Shown here: positions 25,259 to 27,459 of the stretch, in pieces
Position numbering within the stretch: the stretch's first letter is position 1
Layout: each line of letters begins with the position of its first letter
Source of the DNA: Campylobacterales bacterium
GTDB lineage: Bacteria; Campylobacterota_A; Desulfurellia; JAADFJ01
DNA length: 27,459 nt
Assembly (NCBI GenBank): GCA_027080125.1
Contig: JALWSW010000060.1
Coordinates: 1-27,459 of the forward strand
Reading direction: 5' to 3'
Made by a program: the position numbers and the translations under genes
The notes under the pieces: model-generated
What the model saw: only the letters and a program-made list of their open reading frames with translations
Database searches by the model: none
Told to the model about the DNA's origin: nothing

Positions 25259-26337
25259 TGTCTGTAAAATGCGGGATTGTCGGCTTGCCGAACGTTGGAA
25301 AATCTACTATCTTTAACGCTCTTTCCAGCGCAAAGGCTGAAACGGCAAACTATCCGTTTTGCACTATTGAGCCCAATATAGGCGTTGCAAAGGTGCCGGA
25401 TAAAAGGGTTGATATGCTGGCTGAGATTGTCAAACCGGCAAAGATTACCTATCCAGTTGTGCAGTTTGTCGATATCGCAGGTCTTGTAAAGGGCGCTTCA
25501 TCCGGCGAAGGACTTGGAAATCAGTTTTTAAGTCATATACGAGAGGTCAATGTAATAATCCATGTTTTGAGAGCTTTTGATGACCCTGATGTGGTACATA
25601 GCTATGGAAACGTGGATATGCTGCGTGATAAAGAGATTATCGATACAGAGCTTATGCTTGCCGATTTGGCAACGGTAGAGAAACAGATTGTCAAAACCGA
25701 AAAGGCTGCAAAAACAGGCAATAAAGCCGCAAAAGAAAGGCTTATGCTTTTGAATGAAGCAAAAGCGATGCTTGAGGAGTCTTATCCTTTGAGAGCTGCA
25801 AAAGAGGAGATTATCAATTTGGCAAATGAGCTGTTTCTGCTTTCTGCCAAGCCGGTAATCTATGTCATAAATGTCGATGAGGATTTGACCGAGACCGAAG
25901 AGACAGTAAAAATGAAGCAGCAGGCAAAAAAAGAGGGCGCAAATGTAATATTACTTTCGGGAAAAATTGAAGCTGAACTTGCCGAAATGGAGCAATCGGA
26001 AAAGGAGCTTTTTCTTAAAGAGCTCAATTTTTCCGAATCTGCGCTCGATAGACTGATAAAAATCAGTTATGACACGCTGAATCTCATCACCTTTTACACT
26101 GCCGGTCCCAAGGAAGCAAGAGGCTGGACAATCAAAAAAGGCACAACCGCAAAAAAGGCAGCCGGTCAGATACACAGCGATATAGAAAACGGTTTTATAA
26201 AGGCGCAAATAATAAAATTTGATGATTTTATCCGCTACGGAAGCGAACAGGCGGTAAAAGAGGCGGGTTTGATAAATATTGAAGGAAAAGAATATATAAT
26301 GGAAGATGGCGATATAGCCAACTTTATGTTTAAATGA
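25258..26337 (+). CDS. ychF: Ribosome-binding ATPase YchF (OLA1-type)
   Basis: 359 aa. Obg-family P-loop protein that prefers ATP. G1 is GLPNVGKST (9-17), DIAGLVKGAS is G3, and VINVDED takes the place of the NKxD specificity motif, as in other YchF proteins. A TGS-like domain closes the protein (TFYTAGPKEARGWTIKKGTT onwards). Its start overlaps purA by one base (TGATG) and its stop overlaps the next start (ATGA). Roles in translation and stress response are known for the family. Confidence 0.97.
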   Translation: MSVKCGIVGLPNVGKSTIFNALSSAKAETANYPFCTIEPNIGVAKVPDKRVDMLAEIVKPAKITYPVVQFVDIAGLVKGASSGEGLGNQFLSHIREVNVIIHVLRAFDDPDVVHSYGNVDMLRDKEIIDTELMLADLATVEKQIVKTEKAAKTGNKAAKERLMLLNEAKAMLEESYPLRAAKEEIINLANELFLLSAKPVIYVINVDEDLTETEETVKMKQQAKKEGANVILLSGKIEAELAEMEQSEKELFLKELNFSESALDRLIKISYDTLNLITFYTAGPKEARGWTIKKGTTAKKAAGQIHSDIENGFIKAQIIKFDDFIRYGSEQAVKEAGLINIEGKEYIMEDGDIANFMFK

Positions 26338-27392
26338 AGCGGTATTTAAAAGAGCGGAAAGAAAAATTTTTGAAATCGATAGAAGCTGATCTTTATATCA
26401 GCAATAGCTCTGAGACGATTAAATATCTTACCGATATTTCGGGCGCCGGGATGCTCTTTATTGTTGAGGGCAAGCTCTATGTTATTGTCGATAAACTCAG
26501 CTATCCGGCATTTAGCTTGCTTGAGGCTTGGATTGCTCAGGTTATTCAGTCAAACGATTTTGCCAAAGTGCTTAAGAAAATTATCGATGAAAAAAGGATA
26601 AAAAGCGTATCTTGCCAGCCTGAGCAGATGAGTTTTTCTATTATACAAAAGATTCGTGAGAATAACGTTGAGCTCATCAGCCAGCCGTATTTGTCTGAGA
26701 ATATACGTATGATTAAAGACGAGCTTGAGATAAAAAAGATAAAAAAAGCCGCGATAATAAACCGAAATTCAATTATGAAGACCTATTCCTATATAAAACC
26801 GGGCGTAACTGAAAAAGAGATAGCAAGCGAGCTTGAATATCAGATGAGAAAAAACGGTTCGGACGGGTTGTCGTTTCCGACAATAGTAGCCACAAAAAAA
26901 AATGCATATAATCCGCATGCGGTGCCCTCTGATACAAAGATTGCCGATAATGATGTTGTTTTGATAGACTTTGGGGCAACGGTAGATGGATATCATGCCG
27001 ATCAGAGTTACACATTTATCGTGGGCAAAGCCGATAGTGGTCTGAAAAACAGATATAATGCCGTTTTTCTTGCTCAATATGATGCGATAGAGGCAGTGCG
27101 CGATGGCATAGAGGCTGCAAAAATCGATGAATTTGCAAGGAACCGATTAAAAAAGGAAAATCTGTCAAAATATTTTATTCATGGCACAGGTCACGGCGTA
27201 GGACTGGCGATTCATGAGCTTCCCTGGATTGCCCCTTCTTCCAAGCAGATAATCAAACCTAATATGATTTTTACCGTAGAACCGGGAGTCTATTTTGGGG
27301 ATGGACTCGGTATTAGGCAGGAGGTGATGGTGCTTGCTCATAAATCTGAGGGAGAGGTTTTGGGCTTTGCACCGATAGTTGAGGTAGTGTAA
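26334..27392 (+). CDS. M24-family metallopeptidase (Xaa-Pro aminopeptidase-like)
   Basis: 352 aa. An N-terminal creatinase-like domain (about 1-125) precedes the pita-bread catalytic domain. The five metal ligands are present: D212 in LIDFGATVDGY, D223 in HADQSYTF, H287 in HGTGHGVGL, E316 in TVEPGVYF and E330 in GIRQEVMV. The size fits short bacterial proline aminopeptidases or dipeptidases (PepQ/YpdF group) rather than E. coli PepP. It is the last gene of the rpsO-pnp series within this window, overlapping ychF by 4 nt. Confidence 0.93.
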   Translation: MKRYLKERKEKFLKSIEADLYISNSSETIKYLTDISGAGMLFIVEGKLYVIVDKLSYPAFSLLEAWIAQVIQSNDFAKVLKKIIDEKRIKSVSCQPEQMSFSIIQKIRENNVELISQPYLSENIRMIKDELEIKKIKKAAIINRNSIMKTYSYIKPGVTEKEIASELEYQMRKNGSDGLSFPTIVATKKNAYNPHAVPSDTKIADNDVVLIDFGATVDGYHADQSYTFIVGKADSGLKNRYNAVFLAQYDAIEAVRDGIEAAKIDEFARNRLKKENLSKYFIHGTGHGVGLAIHELPWIAPSSKQIIKPNMIFTVEPGVYFGDGLGIRQEVMVLAHKSEGEVLGFAPIVEVV

Positions 27393-27435
27393 GCGATTAT
27401 CCTCGGATTAGCATTTTAGAATAATCTCTTTTTTT
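27393..27435 (+). terminator. Possible intrinsic terminator after the M24 peptidase gene
   Basis: GCGATTAT (27393-27400) and ATAATCTC (27421-27428) can pair over 7 of 8 positions around a 20-nt loop, and seven T residues follow (27429-27435). The stem is AT-rich and the loop is long, so it is moderate evidence. The remaining bases to the window end hold no feature that I can see. Confidence 0.45.
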
Positions 27436-27459
27436 CGTTATCGCCGCAATCATAATAAG

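Overview
The window is a stretch of bacterial chromosome of fairly low GC (about 40% by eye) with dense housekeeping content. It has three tRNA genes with encoded CCA ends, 21 confident protein genes, one small hypothetical ORF, and a damaged or partial reading frame at the left edge. The combination suggests a Gram-negative, anaerobic or microaerophilic, menaquinone-using bacterium that handles reduced sulfur. The evidence is futalosine-pathway menaquinone genes, a DsrE/TusA/sulfide:quinone-oxidoreductase-like cluster, LapA/LapB (which imply lipopolysaccharide), and a HisZ next to PurA. From gene content and order my best guess is a Deferribacterota-like or Desulfurellia-like lineage; this is inference and I cannot fix the taxon by eye.

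Left part (1-3,920). A tRNA-Pro(CGG) on the minus strand is followed directly by the 3' piece of an unidentified reading frame, the kind of scar left where elements insert at tRNA 3' ends. Next is mtnN (MTA/SAH nucleosidase, minus strand). Divergent from it, and behind a near-consensus promoter, lies a four-gene plus-strand operon: DsrE-like, TusA, a sulfide:quinone oxidoreductase-like flavoprotein and a DUF1641 protein. This is the most distinctive block. It looks like a sulfur-relay module coupled to quinone, and its DUF1641 member contains three copies of a motif spaced exactly 64 residues apart.

Middle (3,920-13,336). On the minus strand an exported LysM-NlpC/P60 peptidoglycan hydrolase is translationally coupled to dnaE. 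The promoter in front of the hydrolase has perfect -35 and -10 hexamers placed so that +1 falls on the A of an ATG, predicting a leaderless mRNA. Divergent from it is a PAS-GAF-PAS-GGDEF-EAL protein with a degenerate GGDEF motif and an apparently intact EAL phosphodiesterase. After a 275-base intergenic region comes the tight operon HIT hydrolase - lapA - lapB, convergent with the next block.

Right part (13,358-27,459). The minus-strand genes run tRNA-Gly, tRNA-Cys, rho, dus, mqnA, aminofutalosine deaminase-like, so two menaquinone genes sit downstream of rho. On the plus strand an eight-gene, nearly gapless series runs rpsO, pnp, M16 peptidase, aminotransferase, hisZ, purA, ychF, M24 aminopeptidase. 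Most junctions are 1-8 base overlaps, consistent with translational coupling, and the series ends at a probable terminator near the window edge. It links ribosome and RNA turnover, histidine and purine synthesis, and protein processing.

No CRISPR array, insertion sequence, prophage or origin was found.
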